Shown here in pieces: positions 17,434 through 27,180 of a stretch of DNA of 64,000 nucleotides. Numbering within the stretch: the stretch's first letter is position 1; each line of letters begins with the position of its first letter. Both the position numbers and the translations under genes were made by a program. The notes below the pieces were generated by a model. That model searched no databases. It was not told where the DNA came from and worked only from the letters and a program-made list of their open reading frames with translations. Origin of the DNA: G965197555 sp965197555 (GTDB lineage Bacteria; Chloroflexota; Dehalococcoidia; Lucifugimonadales; UBA3495). Where the stretch lies: assembly GCA_965197555.1 (NCBI GenBank), contig OZ240213.1, forward strand, positions 2,790,001 to 2,854,000, given 5' to 3'.

Positions 17434-17971
17434 GGGAAAAGCCGGATTCCTGGGCATAGGGGCCGAGCTGGCCAGAGTCAGGGTTACCAGGATTGATCAG
17501 GGCTCCGGTGCTGCGGGGTTGGCGGTTGATGTGGTAACTCAACTCCTTCAAAAGGCAGGAGTTTCGGTCAACAAGACCCTCCGAGCCGCCAACGATCCCG
17601 ACGTGGGAGGTCCGATCATTGACATAACCGGCGACGATTCCGGCCTGTTGATCGGTCGCCGTGGCCAGACCCTTCAAGCCCTGCAATTCGTGGTAAACCT
17701 GATTGTCCGCAAGCGTCATGGCGAGTACGTTCGGGTGGTGCTGGATGTAGAGAATTACCGCCAGCGCCGCGAGCACTCCCTCCGGGAGATGGCATCAAAG
17801 GTGGCTACCCGGGTAGTCCAGACCAGCAGAAGCATCACTTTGGAACCCATGTCCCCGGCCGACCGCCGAGTTGTCCATACCACCCTGACGGATCATCCGG
17901 GGGTAACCACAGAAAGCATGGGGGTAGGAGAGGACCGCAAAGTTACTGTTATGCCTAAACCGGGAAATTAG
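17327..17971 (+). CDS. jag: RNA-binding protein Jag/KhpB
   Basis: 214 aa. Jag-N domain (TARTVDEAIELALKELDV, then VEILSKGKAGFLGIGAELARVRV), a KH domain (DDSGLLIGRRGQTLQALQ, the GxxG loop being IGRRG) and a C-terminal R3H domain (MSPADRRVVHTTLTDHPGV). Binds RNA and in firmicutes influences cell elongation. GAGGAGATAG upstream fixes the ATG at 17327, inside the 3' end of yidC. Confidence 0.92.
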   Translation: MEARVMTARTVDEAIELALKELDVDRDEAEVEILSKGKAGFLGIGAELARVRVTRIDQGSGAAGLAVDVVTQLLQKAGVSVNKTLRAANDPDVGGPIIDITGDDSGLLIGRRGQTLQALQFVVNLIVRKRHGEYVRVVLDVENYRQRREHSLREMASKVATRVVQTSRSITLEPMSPADRRVVHTTLTDHPGVTTESMGVGEDRKVTVMPKPGN

Positions 17972-18061
17972 TCGTCGTTTGGGCCACTCTAGCAAGTGGA
18001 TATGACCACCTAATTAAGGGCCCAGGCGACAGTTAAGAGGCCCTGCGGGGAGGTGGCGCGG

Positions 18062-19561
18062 TTGGTTGACCATATAACCGGCGATACCTACAATGAACCC
18101 GTGAACAACCGGTTGGATTATTTCAGGCGGGAACATCCCTTCGATCACCCTCGGGAAGAGTGCGGTGTAGTCGGGGCCTACTCTCCTGGTGGGGATGCCA
18201 GCCGTTTGGCTTTCTTCGGACTATTTGCTCTCCAACACCGAGGCCAAGAAAGCGCTGGAATTGCCGCTTCCAATGGAGAAGAGATCAACATCCACGTGGA
18301 TATGGGTCTCGTTACTCAGATTTTTCGCGAGCGGGACTTCTATCCCTTGGCTGGCGAGATGGCAATCGGCCACACTCGGTACTCCACAACCGGTAGCAGC
18401 CATCTCTTGAACGCCCAACCTCTATTGGTACAAGGTCAACAGGGGACCCTTGCCCTGGGCCACAACGGCAACATTATCAACTCCCTCCAGTTGAGAGAGC
18501 AGCTTCAGGAAGAGTGGAACTGTTCTTTCACCACCACCACCGACTCCGAGGTATTCGCTTACCTGTTGGCTAATGCCAGCGGCTCGACCTGGGAGGAGCG
18601 GCTATTTTATTGCATGCGCCAGTTGGAAGGGGCCTACTCTGTAGTAGCCTTGACCGAGGATACCCTCATGGCTGTCCGAGACCCCTTGGGTATCCGGCCC
18701 CTGTGCTATGGCCAGTTGAATGGAGGCTGGGTGGTTGCTTCGGAAAGCTGTGCCCTGGACCATCTGGGGGCCACCTACGTTCGGGAACTGGAGCCAGGCG
18801 AGGTAGTCATTATCGATCGGGAAGGATTCCGCTCCACAACCTGGACAGGCAGCCATGGCCGCCGGGCGTTGTGCGTGTTTGAACTCATATATTTTGCCCG
18901 CCCGGACAGCCAGCTAGATTCCAAGTTGGTCCACTCGGTCCGGCAAGAGCTCGGTGCCCAGCTAGCGCGAGAGCACCCGGTGGATGCCGACCTAGTTATT
19001 GGAATTCCGGACTCTTCCATCGCGGCCGCTGTGGGCTACGCCAGGGAATCCGGCATTCCCTACAGTGAGGGATTGATCAAAAACCGGTACGTGGGGAGAA
19101 CCTTCATCGAGCCGGAGCAACTGATGCGGGACTTGGGAGTGCGCCAGAAGTTCAATCCCTTGACTGAGGTAATCCGGGATCAACGGCTTGTCGTAGTGGA
19201 TGACAGCATAGTCAGGGGAACCACAACGCCCCATGTGGTCGGCCTTCTCCGTAAGGCGGGCGCCAAGGAGGTCCACATGAGGGTCTGTGCCCCGCCCATC
19301 AAGCACCCCTGCTACATGGGTGTCGATATGGCATCCCGGCAAGAGTTGATCGCTGCGGTAAAGTCTGAAGACGAGATCAGAGACATGATCGGGTCCGACT
19401 CTCTTGGCTATCTTAGTGTCAAAGGGCTGATGCGGGTAGTGGGAGGGTCCGACGGCGGGTTCTGCGACGCTTGCTTCACCGGAAACTACCCGGTGCCGGT
19501 CCAGTTGGAGCTCACCAAGCTCGTGCTGGAGGAACAAGGTCGAGTCAACGACGCCCTTTAG
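18062..19561 (+). CDS. purF: Amidophosphoribosyltransferase
   Basis: 499 aa. Start set at TTG 18062, eight bases after GGGGAGG; the GTG at 18053 overlaps that ribosome site. The Ntn-type glutaminase begins at REECGVVGAYS, where Cys becomes the nucleophile after propeptide removal; HTRYSTTG and HNGNIINS follow. The PRTase half has VVVDDSIVRGTTT, the PRPP loop, and CAPPIKHPCYMGVDMA with Cys residues that in the Bacillus-type enzyme hold a 4Fe-4S cluster. First committed step of purine synthesis: PRPP to phosphoribosylamine. Confidence 0.96.
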   Translation: MVDHITGDTYNEPVNNRLDYFRREHPFDHPREECGVVGAYSPGGDASRLAFFGLFALQHRGQESAGIAASNGEEINIHVDMGLVTQIFRERDFYPLAGEMAIGHTRYSTTGSSHLLNAQPLLVQGQQGTLALGHNGNIINSLQLREQLQEEWNCSFTTTTDSEVFAYLLANASGSTWEERLFYCMRQLEGAYSVVALTEDTLMAVRDPLGIRPLCYGQLNGGWVVASESCALDHLGATYVRELEPGEVVIIDREGFRSTTWTGSHGRRALCVFELIYFARPDSQLDSKLVHSVRQELGAQLAREHPVDADLVIGIPDSSIAAAVGYARESGIPYSEGLIKNRYVGRTFIEPEQLMRDLGVRQKFNPLTEVIRDQRLVVVDDSIVRGTTTPHVVGLLRKAGAKEVHMRVCAPPIKHPCYMGVDMASRQELIAAVKSEDEIRDMIGSDSLGYLSVKGLMRVVGGSDGGFCDACFTGNYPVPVQLELTKLVLEEQGRVNDAL

Positions 19562-19617
19562 CCGACCCAACCAAACCCGTCGAAGGACTACGGTTCAACT
19601 GTTCTGTTCGGCCTGCG

Positions 19618-19652
19618 CTTGTCGAAGGGCCTGTCCCGAGCCTGCCGAAAGG
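19618..19652. repeat. Possible REP-like dispersed repeat
   Basis: The 35-bp stretch (starts CTTGTCGAAGGGCCTG, ends GCCGAAAGG) matches the style of short TCGA/GGCCTGTC repeats scattered between genes in many environmental genomes. Only one clear copy is seen here; a weaker echo (CCGTCGAAGG) lies at 19578. Sits in the 258-bp purF-purM gap. Confidence 0.35.
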
Positions 19653-19819
19653 CCGATCCTCCGCTCACCTTAGGGTTCACCAAGAACGGACTTCACGCGG
19701 CCCACCAGGACTAAGAGCCCCTGGTCAGCCCTGCGCCCCCTTGCTATCATGGCCGCCGTCCATTAATCTAACCGGGCATGGGCCTACCTGTGGGACAGCG
19801 ATTTTAGGCCGCGAGGAGG

Positions 19820-20836
19820 ATGTTGGGCAGCGAAGCATACCGGCAGTCCGGGGTGGACGCGGTACTCATGGGGGGGTTGAAGGAGCGGATTAAGGGCTTC
19901 GCCGCTATTACCCACGGGCCCGAAGTCCTGAACGCCGGAAGTGGCTTCGCCGGAGTTTATCAGCTTTCGGGTTATTCCCATCCCGTTCTGGTAGCTAGCA
20001 CCGATGGCGTCGGCACCAAGCTAAAAATAGCGGCCCAACTAGGCCACTTCGAGTCCATCGGCCAGGACCTTGTCTCCCTCAATGTCAACGATATCCTCAC
20101 CAGGGGCGCCAAGCCCCTGTTCTTTCTGGACTACGTGGCCTTCAGTCGCTTGGACGACCAACGAATGGATACCTTGATGAGAGGTGTAACTTGGGGGTGC
20201 CGGGAGGTGGGATGTGCGTTGATCGGCGGCGAGACCGCGCAGATGCCCGGCATGGACGATGACTTGGAGTTGGCCGGCTTTGTGGTGGGGGCGGTGGAGC
20301 GGGACCACCTGATTGACGGCAGCGGTCTGCAAGCCGGGGACTGCATTGTCGGGTTTCAGTCCAGCGGCCTCCATACCAATGGTTTCTCCCTGGTACGCCG
20401 GGTATTTGATATCGATAACAACCCATCCGTTCTATTCCGCCGTTACGATGGACTTAACCACCAACTAGGCGAAGAGTTGCTAATACGCCACCGGTGCTAC
20501 TATCCGTTGCTGGAACCGGTCCTAGGGCTCCTCAAAGGCCTGGCTCACATCACGGGAGGCGGATTACCTGAAAAGGTTCCCTCCATTCTGCCGAACAACC
20601 TCACCGCCTTTATTCGCCAGGGTACCTGGGATGTCCCACCAATCTTCGACATTATTCAGCGCGAAGGCAAGTTGGACTCCACTGAGATGTACCAGGTATT
20701 CAACATGGGCCTCGGCATGGTTGGTGTTTGTAGCGACAGTGATGTTGCGGCAGTACTGAGGGCGCAACCCGAAGGCTTTGTTGTGGGGCGCTTGGGACCT
20801 CGTGACGGTGAGCCCCAGCTAGTTTTCGAAGATTAG
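19820..20836 (+). CDS. purM: Phosphoribosylformylglycinamidine cyclo-ligase (AIR synthetase)
   Basis: 338 aa. Signature VASTDGVGTKLKIA, then GQDLVSLNVNDILTRGAKPLFFLDY, GGETAQMPGM, SSGLHTNGFSLVR and HITGGGLPEKVPSILP. Uses ATP to close FGAM to AIR. GAGGAGG lies directly against the ATG, an unusually short spacing, but no better start is seen. Same strand as purF and purH. Confidence 0.96.
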   Translation: MLGSEAYRQSGVDAVLMGGLKERIKGFAAITHGPEVLNAGSGFAGVYQLSGYSHPVLVASTDGVGTKLKIAAQLGHFESIGQDLVSLNVNDILTRGAKPLFFLDYVAFSRLDDQRMDTLMRGVTWGCREVGCALIGGETAQMPGMDDDLELAGFVVGAVERDHLIDGSGLQAGDCIVGFQSSGLHTNGFSLVRRVFDIDNNPSVLFRRYDGLNHQLGEELLIRHRCYYPLLEPVLGLLKGLAHITGGGLPEKVPSILPNNLTAFIRQGTWDVPPIFDIIQREGKLDSTEMYQVFNMGLGMVGVCSDSDVAAVLRAQPEGFVVGRLGPRDGEPQLVFED

Positions 20837-20910
20837 TGCACCTGAATACAAGCGCAGACTCCGGGTGAATCCGCCAGGGTCCAACTTTGCGTAATGGGGT
20901 AGATGTCGTT

Positions 20911-22443
20911 TTGAGAGCTCTCATCAGTGTTTACGACAAGACCGGAATCGCCGACTTCGCTCGGGCGTTGGTGGATTGTGGTTTTGAGCTCGTCAGCACC
21001 GGAGGGACCTTCCGCACCTTGAGCGAGGACGCCGGTCTGCCTGTCCAGCAGGTTGCCGACGTCACCGGCTCCCCCGAAATATTGGAAGGAAGAGTGAAAA
21101 CACTCCATCCCGTAATCCACGCCGGGTTGCTTGCCCGCCGTGATTCCCCAGGCCATCTGGCCGAGTTGGAGAAACACAGAATAACACCCATTGACCTGGT
21201 GGCTGTTAATCTCTACCCCTTCGTGGCCACCATCAGCCAGCCGGGCGCCACCTTGGAAGACGCTCTGGAGAATATCGACATTGGTGGTCCTACCATGCTC
21301 AGAGCGGCGGCTAAAAACTTTCCATCAGTCACGGTTGTCGTTGACCCCGAGGACTATGCCTGGGTCGCTAGGAAAACGGCAGACCAAGGGTTGAGCCTTG
21401 AGGAACGCCGCAACTTGGCGGCCAAAGCGTTCGAGCATGTTTCGACTTACGACACAGCGGTCGCCGGTTACCTCGCTAGTGGAGCCAAAGGGGCCGATGC
21501 TCTGCCCGACAATCTGAGCTTGTTCCTAAACAAAGTGGCCAGCCTACGCTACGGCGAAAATCCCCATCAGCAGGGAGCGCTGTACGTTCCTATCGGGAGC
21601 TCGCTGGGTGGAGTAGCGGGCGCCCAGCAACTCCACGGCCGGGAGCTTTCATACAATAATCTAATGGACGCCGACGCTGCGTGGCGCACTGTGTGTGATT
21701 TCCCCGATAATACGGCGGCCGTGATAAAACACGCCAACCCTTGCGGCTTAGCCAGCCACCCAGACCAAGCAGAAGCCTATCGCCGCGCTTATGGAGGAGA
21801 CCAGGTTTCAGCCTTTGGCGGTATAGTTGGTTTCAATCAGGACGTTATCGCTGAGACTGCAGAAGCAATGCGGCCGGTGTTTTACGAAGTTGTAGTGGCT
21901 CCCGGATATGAGCCCGAAGCGCTAGAGATTTTGAAACAGAAACGGAATCTGCGCGTTTTGTCTGCAGGGCAACAGGGCGGGGGTTTGGACTACGACCTTC
22001 GCCCCATTAGCGGCGGCTTGTTGGTGCAGGGGCCCGACAAAATTGATGAAGACCCAACAGCGTGGAAGACCGCAACTGTGCGTGCTCCTACCCCGGCCGA
22101 GTTGCAAGACCTGGGATTTGCTTGGCGGGCGGCAAAGCACATTAAGTCCAATGCCATCGTGTTTGCTAAAGACCGGACGCTGGTGGGAATGGGTGCCGGA
22201 CAGCCCAACCGGGTGGTCAGCGTTCACTTATCCCAGCGCGTCGCGGGAGAGAAATCCAAAGGCAGCGTTTTAGCATCAGACGCGTTCTTTCCTTTCCCCG
22301 ATAACATCGACCTAGCGGCTGATGCGGGTGTGACTGCCATCATTCAACCCGGGGGTTCGGTCCGCGACGAAGAAGTCGTCGAAGCAGCCAACAAATACGA
22401 TATGGCCATGGTGTTTACGGGTGTGCGCCACTTTAGACACTGA
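20911..22443 (+). CDS. purH: Bifunctional AICAR transformylase/IMP cyclohydrolase
   Basis: 510 aa from TTG 20911, which gives the near-universal start RALISVYDKTGI; an in-frame TTG at 20887 would add eight residues. N-terminal IMP cyclohydrolase: STGGT, GRVKTLHPVIHAG, NLYPF. C-terminal transformylase: LRYGENPHQ, KHANPCG, SAFGGI, SNAIVFAKD, GQPNRV, DAFFPFPDNI and the end IIQPGGSVRDEE. Last two steps to IMP using 10-formyl-THF. Confidence 0.96.
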   Translation: MRALISVYDKTGIADFARALVDCGFELVSTGGTFRTLSEDAGLPVQQVADVTGSPEILEGRVKTLHPVIHAGLLARRDSPGHLAELEKHRITPIDLVAVNLYPFVATISQPGATLEDALENIDIGGPTMLRAAAKNFPSVTVVVDPEDYAWVARKTADQGLSLEERRNLAAKAFEHVSTYDTAVAGYLASGAKGADALPDNLSLFLNKVASLRYGENPHQQGALYVPIGSSLGGVAGAQQLHGRELSYNNLMDADAAWRTVCDFPDNTAAVIKHANPCGLASHPDQAEAYRRAYGGDQVSAFGGIVGFNQDVIAETAEAMRPVFYEVVVAPGYEPEALEILKQKRNLRVLSAGQQGGGLDYDLRPISGGLLVQGPDKIDEDPTAWKTATVRAPTPAELQDLGFAWRAAKHIKSNAIVFAKDRTLVGMGAGQPNRVVSVHLSQRVAGEKSKGSVLASDAFFPFPDNIDLAADAGVTAIIQPGGSVRDEEVVEAANKYDMAMVFTGVRHFRH

Positions 22444-22592
22444 CCGACAGGATTTAAGACAGTTCTCCTTGTTCTCGACATCTACGTTCAGCCCATGAGG
22501 AAAGGAAGATATGGGGCAGAGGAAGTGGACAGGACCATAATTGTGGGCCGGAACTACCGCGATGAGAAAAAACGTGGGGGTGGGGGATAGCC

Positions 22593-23318
22593 GTGAGCGC
22601 TACCGTGGATATCGTACTGCCTGTTTACAATGAAGAGCAGGCTCTGCCCCGGACTATCGTGATCCTCTCCGATTACCTCAAAGCTAACCTAAGTAATCCC
22701 TGGCAAATCATCATCGCGGACAACGCCTCCACGGACGGCACCCGAGGCGTGTCCGAGCTGCTTTGCGAGAGGTACTCGGGGATCAATTATTTGCACCTGC
22801 CTCAGAAGGGACGCGGCCGTGCCCTGAGGGCTGCGTGGCTGGATAGCACCGCCGACATCGTAAGCTATATGGATGTTGATCTGTCGACCGACCTCTCCCA
22901 CCTCCCCGAGTTAATCAAGGCCCTGGAGCATGGGTCCCACGTGGCGATTGGCAGCCGATTAAGTAAAGGTTCACGGGTGACCCGTGGCCTGTTTAGAGAA
23001 ATAGTGTCCCGCAGCTACAATTTGTTGATCAAGTTAATGTTCCTTACCCCTTTCCGCGACGCTCAGTGCGGCTTCAAAGCCATGACCCGCCCAGCCGCAC
23101 AGGCCATTGTTCCCCAGGTCAAGAACAACGAATGGTTCTTCGATACCGAGCTGCTGATAATAGCGGCAAAGCGGGGCTATCAAATAGCGCAGGTCCCGGT
23201 GAAGTGGGACGATGACCCCACCAGTACTGTAAACGTGGCGGGGACCGCTTTGCAGGATCTGAAGGGATTGCTCAGGCTGCGGTTCGGTGGGATCCCCCGG
23301 GTGGAGCAACCAACGTAG
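22593..23318 (+). CDS. Family 2 glycosyltransferase, dolichyl-phosphate glucose synthase-like
   Basis: 241 aa from GTG 22593 after a GGGGG ribosome site. GT-A fold: VDIVLPVYNEEQALP, IADNASTDGT, KGRGRALRAAW, and the metal-binding SYMDVDLSTDLSHLPEL. The later QCGFKAMTR and NEWFFDTELLIIAAKRGYQIAQVPVKW are typical of polyprenyl-phosphate glucosyl/mannosyl transferases. It likely moves a sugar from a nucleotide donor to a lipid-phosphate carrier at the membrane. There are no other cell-wall genes around. Confidence 0.85.
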   Translation: MSATVDIVLPVYNEEQALPRTIVILSDYLKANLSNPWQIIIADNASTDGTRGVSELLCERYSGINYLHLPQKGRGRALRAAWLDSTADIVSYMDVDLSTDLSHLPELIKALEHGSHVAIGSRLSKGSRVTRGLFREIVSRSYNLLIKLMFLTPFRDAQCGFKAMTRPAAQAIVPQVKNNEWFFDTELLIIAAKRGYQIAQVPVKWDDDPTSTVNVAGTALQDLKGLLRLRFGGIPRVEQPT

Positions 23319-23483
23319 CGCGCCGCCGCAAGCGTGGTGCTGCTATTACTCGAACACCGGCCTTAAACCAGCCCTTGGCCGCGAGCTACTTCAGCTACTT
23401 CTTAATGTTCTACGCTGGTTTTCGATTCCATCGCCGCTGCCCTTGGTGGCTTGCTCATGCCTCCTCACTCCCTGGGCTGATCC

Positions 23484-24011
23484 TCACCATGCGCCAGCCC
23501 TCGTACGGCCGGGGAGTGTGAGCACGATGGCCATGCCGCAGGCTACTATGATGGCCCCCGCCGGACGCCATAGGGTGTGCTCGTCGGGCATCGCACTGAT
23601 GAAGACCCCAATCACCCCTATTACGAACAGGATGGCTTCTAAACAGCCACGCGCCAGTTTTGCGGCTAGGTATGCGCAGACGATCGTGCTAAGGGCGATC
23701 CATACCTTGGAGAACGCCGCTGGCGTCCAGCCGTAGACGGGTAGGCTTATCAGGGCGTAGCCTGACCAGCCTCTGGGGAAGAGATCGAAGGCGAGGTGGA
23801 CAGCGAAACCGAGGCTCACACCAATAGCAAACCGGCGCAACGGGACCGATCGGCTCTCGGTTGCGACCATGAACAATAGCACCGGCACCAATGGGCTGTG
23901 CAAGATTATCGAGCGGTGGAGCAGGAGGTCGGTTGACTGATCGACATCCGGGAGCTGTTCCCCCACCACGAGGCCGACGACGAAGAGAATCAAGCCCAGG
24001 GCGAGCGTCAT
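23484..24011 (-). CDS. Multi-pass membrane protein, metal-dependent hydrolase-like (YdjM type)
   Basis: About 175 aa from ATG 24011 (TTG at 24098 would add 29 residues). Predicted helices alternate with polar motifs EQLPDVDQ, LLLHRSIILHSPL and GFAVHLAFDLFP: the Asp and His residues are spaced as in the membrane-bound metal-dependent hydrolase family (YdjM/DUF457). In that family the His/Asp set is thought to bind metal. Function is unproven. It faces the GT gene tail to tail. Confidence 0.65.
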   Translation of the reverse strand: MTLALGLILFVVGLVVGEQLPDVDQSTDLLLHRSIILHSPLVPVLLFMVATESRSVPLRRFAIGVSLGFAVHLAFDLFPRGWSGYALISLPVYGWTPAAFSKVWIALSTIVCAYLAAKLARGCLEAILFVIGVIGVFISAMPDEHTLWRPAGAIIVACGMAIVLTLPGRTRAGAW

Positions 24012-24098
24012 CGAGTGGCGCCCATGGCCCGCCAAGCTGAGAGGATGCAGCAACGTGCCACTGCCGTGAGGAACAGCATCGCTACCGGCTGCTTGCAA

Positions 24099-24433
24099 TT
24101 TCGAACCATGTCTCCCCGGTCTCCTTATTCCCGGTCGTCTCTGGGAGTTTACACTGCGGGAACAGTTTGGCGGACAGATCCACTACAGCATTGCCACTCT
24201 CGACCGCAGCCGGGTCAGGTGCAGGGCCGGGGAATGAAGCCCTGACCGTGAAGTAATCCTGTCGACCCGACGTTGGCCTGCTGCACTCCCTCAAGTGCCG
24301 AGCCTACCAACTCTAGGGTCTTATAAGTGTGTTCGCTGGCCAGGGTGGGCCTCCCGCATAGGTTGAATAAATGGAGTCAACATCACCCTAAGTAGGGGGT
24401 TCCGAGGGACCGGAAGGGCCCCATGCAGGATTG
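24099..24433. other. Intergenic region upstream of the phosphorelay cluster
   Basis: About 330 bp with no supported gene. It contains imperfect GGGTTCCGAGGGACC-type GC patches near 24395-24420 and ends in the candidate promoter listed next. Confidence 0.4.
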
Positions 24434-24462
24434 TTGACAACGTTGGGTGCTTTGTGTAAGTT
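24434..24462 (+). promoter_or_regulatory. Candidate promoter of the sensor kinase gene
   Basis: A perfect TTGACA at 24434-24439, a 17-bp spacer, and a weak -10 (TAAGTT at 24457-24462, preceded by TG). If real, transcription starts near 24470, which favours GTG 24494 over the earlier TTG at 24431. Confidence 0.4.
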
Positions 24463-24493
24463 GCTTCCATCTGGCACCTCTTGGCGGTGTAAC

Positions 24494-26548
24494 GTGACCG
24501 ACCAATTCACGACCAATCGGCAACTTGAGGCTGAGCTGGCGACGTTGCGGCAGCGCGTCAACGAATTGGAAGGTTACCTGGTCGAAAGAGTACCTCCTCG
24601 CAACGGGCTAGTGGGTGACGAGGACCATTACAAGGCCGCGTTCGATAACGTCGCCGACGCCATCGTAATCAACGTCGGTACTGAGCGGGTATTGATGAAC
24701 CAAGCGTTCCTAACGCTGCACGGCCTCGATGATGAGTCCCAGGCGTCGGGAGTGCCGCTGGACTACTTCATCATCCCGGAAGACCGGCCGAGCGTCCGAG
24801 AACGCACGGTGGCCAGGGAGCGCGGCGAACCCGTACCGGGGGTGTACGAGTACCGTATCAGCCGCCCGGATGGCAGGGTCCGCGTGGTAGAGGCTTCGGC
24901 GGTGGCCACCACCTTCCAAGGGCAACCGGCTACCTTCGCGGTTCTGCGCGACATCACCGAGCGCAAGGAAGCGAAGGATGAGCTAGTCCGGCTGGGCTCA
25001 ATCGTGGAGTCGTCCCACGACGGCATCATTTGCGAAACGCTGGACGGCGTCATCACCAATTGGAACGCCGGAGCGGAGCGTATCTTCGGCTACCCTGCCT
25101 CTGAGGTAGAAGGCCAGCCGGTTTCGGTGTTGGTCCCGCTGGAAGTTGCCAACGACGCGCTGGATATCGTAGAAAGGATCAAGAAGGGCGAGCAGGTCGA
25201 TCACATCGAGACCGTGCGTATGCGGCGCGATGGTTCCTATATAGATGTTTCCCTCACCATGTCTCCCCTGAAGGACACAACTGGCGCCATCATCGGGGCT
25301 TCGACGATTGCTAGGGACATCACCGAAAGAAAGCAGGCGGAAGAAGAGGAGCGGCGGCACTCCCAGGAGATGGCCACTCTTTATTCTGTGGCCAACACAC
25401 TGGCCCAACCGGGTAGCTTCAGAGAAAGGGTCACTAACGTCTTGGAGAGGCTGGTGGGGCTCACGCGGGCGGACCAAGTGGCGTTGAGGGTGCCGGACCA
25501 CAGGGGCCAGGGGTTAGAAGCAATAGCCGCCGCTGGACCGGTGGTCCAAGAGGACATGCGTGGCCTTCTACCCTATGCCCAAGGTGTGGCCGGGGCCGCC
25601 TTCACCCAAGGCGAGCCGGTCATCCTAAATGACTATCGCACCAACGAACTTGCCTCTCCTGAAGGCGTGGCCTTAGGCATCGAGTCTGTAGCCTCTTTGC
25701 CGGTGAAGGTCGCCGGACGCACAATCGGAGTGGTCAACATCATTTCCCGAGACCCCAACCATTTTACGACCGAGCGGATCAGGCTTTTGAACACCATCGT
25801 CGGTGAGGTAGGGGTATTATTGGAAAACGCCCGGCTCTACGAGACACTGCAGGAAAGGGCTGACGAACTCGCCCGGTCCAACGCCGACTTGGAGCAGTTT
25901 GCTTACGTCGCTTCCCACGACCTGCAGGAACCGCTGCGTTCGGTGGTTGGCTTTACCAGCCTGTTATCGCGGCGCTATGAAGGCAAGCTCGACGAAAACG
26001 CGGATAGATTCATCGGACGGGCTGTGGCTGCCGCCTCCAGGATGCAGGTCTTGATTAACGATCTGCTGTCCTACAGCCGTGTCGGTAGGAATCTCGAAGA
26101 CCCGGAAGTAATTGACGTCGAAGCTCTGCTAGCCCACGAGGTGGACGGCCTCCAAGCGGCCATCGAGGAGAGTGGGGCGGACATAACCTACGACCAACTA
26201 CCCTCCATAGTGGCAGACTCCTCCCTGATGGGGCAGGTGTTTCGCAACCTCATCGGAAATGCCATCAAATTCCGTCGAGAGGAGCCTCCCAAAGTCCACG
26301 TCTCTGCTGAGAACTTGGGAAACGAGTGGAAGTTTGCCGTCCGGGACAATGGTATCGGCATCGACCCCCAGTTCGCCCAACGCATCTTCACTATCTTCCA
26401 GCGTTTGCACACCCGTGAGGACTACCCCGGTACCGGCATTGGGTTATCCATTTGCAAGAAGGCCGTCGAGCGCCTGGGAGGCCGCATTTGGGTGGAATCG
26501 CAATTGGGAATGGGGTCAACCTTTTATTTCACTATACCGATGGAATAA
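24494..26548 (+). CDS. PAS-PAS-GAF sensor histidine kinase
   Basis: 684 aa from GTG 24494. No transmembrane helix is seen, so it is cytoplasmic. Order: short coiled coil (about 5-35), PAS 1 (about 47-165, ending FAVLRDITERKEA), PAS 2 (about 166-285, ending ARDITERKQAEEE), GAF (about 310-445, EPVILNDY, VKVAGRTIGVVNI), coil, DHp helix with phosphorylated His in FAYVASHDLQEPLRS, and the ATPase with N box NLIGNAIKFR, DNGIGI and GTGIGLSICKKAVE. It has the same DHp type as phytochrome-class kinases but lacks the PHY domain. Heads a run of five signalling genes. Confidence 0.9.
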   Translation: MTDQFTTNRQLEAELATLRQRVNELEGYLVERVPPRNGLVGDEDHYKAAFDNVADAIVINVGTERVLMNQAFLTLHGLDDESQASGVPLDYFIIPEDRPSVRERTVARERGEPVPGVYEYRISRPDGRVRVVEASAVATTFQGQPATFAVLRDITERKEAKDELVRLGSIVESSHDGIICETLDGVITNWNAGAERIFGYPASEVEGQPVSVLVPLEVANDALDIVERIKKGEQVDHIETVRMRRDGSYIDVSLTMSPLKDTTGAIIGASTIARDITERKQAEEEERRHSQEMATLYSVANTLAQPGSFRERVTNVLERLVGLTRADQVALRVPDHRGQGLEAIAAAGPVVQEDMRGLLPYAQGVAGAAFTQGEPVILNDYRTNELASPEGVALGIESVASLPVKVAGRTIGVVNIISRDPNHFTTERIRLLNTIVGEVGVLLENARLYETLQERADELARSNADLEQFAYVASHDLQEPLRSVVGFTSLLSRRYEGKLDENADRFIGRAVAAASRMQVLINDLLSYSRVGRNLEDPEVIDVEALLAHEVDGLQAAIEESGADITYDQLPSIVADSSLMGQVFRNLIGNAIKFRREEPPKVHVSAENLGNEWKFAVRDNGIGIDPQFAQRIFTIFQRLHTREDYPGTGIGLSICKKAVERLGGRIWVESQLGMGSTFYFTIPME

Positions 26549-26639
26549 GGTTGGTTAATCAAAGTGCTGTGGCCGTCAAGCAAAGGGCGGAGTTACTAAC
26601 TGGCATGTCGGGACACATCCACCAGGGGCGGGAGAAGTA

Positions 26640-27089
26640 ATGGGTCGAAGAGAGTTTACGCGACCTCTAGAGATCCTTCACGTTGAGGACTCGCCTGACG
26701 ACGTAGAGTTGACCCTGGAAGGTCTGAAAGAAGGGGGAATTCCCCATAACCTGACCGCCGTCTCCGATGGCGTAGAGGCTTTGGAATTCCTAAGCAAGCA
26801 GGGCCAATATGTTGACGCGCCTGATCCGGACATCATTCTGCTGGACCTGAACCTGCCGAGGATGGACGGGCGAGAGGTGCTGCAGGAGATAAAGAACGAC
26901 GAGCGGTTGAAACATATACCCGTGGTGGTGTTGACCACGTCCCAGGCTGAACAGGACATTTTGAAAAGCTACCGTTTGCATGCCAACTGCTACATTACCA
27001 AGCCGGTAGACTTGGACAAGTTTTTCTCAGTTATCAACACCTTGGAAAACTTCTGGCTGAACGTGGTGAAGCTGCCTAACGCCGGATAG
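26640..27089 (+). CDS. Single-domain response regulator, Rcp1-like
   Basis: 149 aa, receiver domain only. Acidic pair in HVEDSPDD, phospho-acceptor Asp in IILLDLNLPRMDG, Thr/Ser switch in VVLTTS, and Lys in YITKPVD. It resembles the Rcp1 regulators that pair with cyanobacterial phytochromes. Without an output domain it likely shuttles phosphate between the kinases around it. Confidence 0.9.
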   Translation: MGRREFTRPLEILHVEDSPDDVELTLEGLKEGGIPHNLTAVSDGVEALEFLSKQGQYVDAPDPDIILLDLNLPRMDGREVLQEIKNDERLKHIPVVVLTTSQAEQDILKSYRLHANCYITKPVDLDKFFSVINTLENFWLNVVKLPNAG

Positions 27090-27180
27090 TAGCCAGCGGC
27101 ACCGGGGTAGGCGGATTTTCGGTGGCCCGGAAAAAGTGTTCACGGTTAAGTCGTTGTAGCCAGAAGAGAGGCGGCCTAGT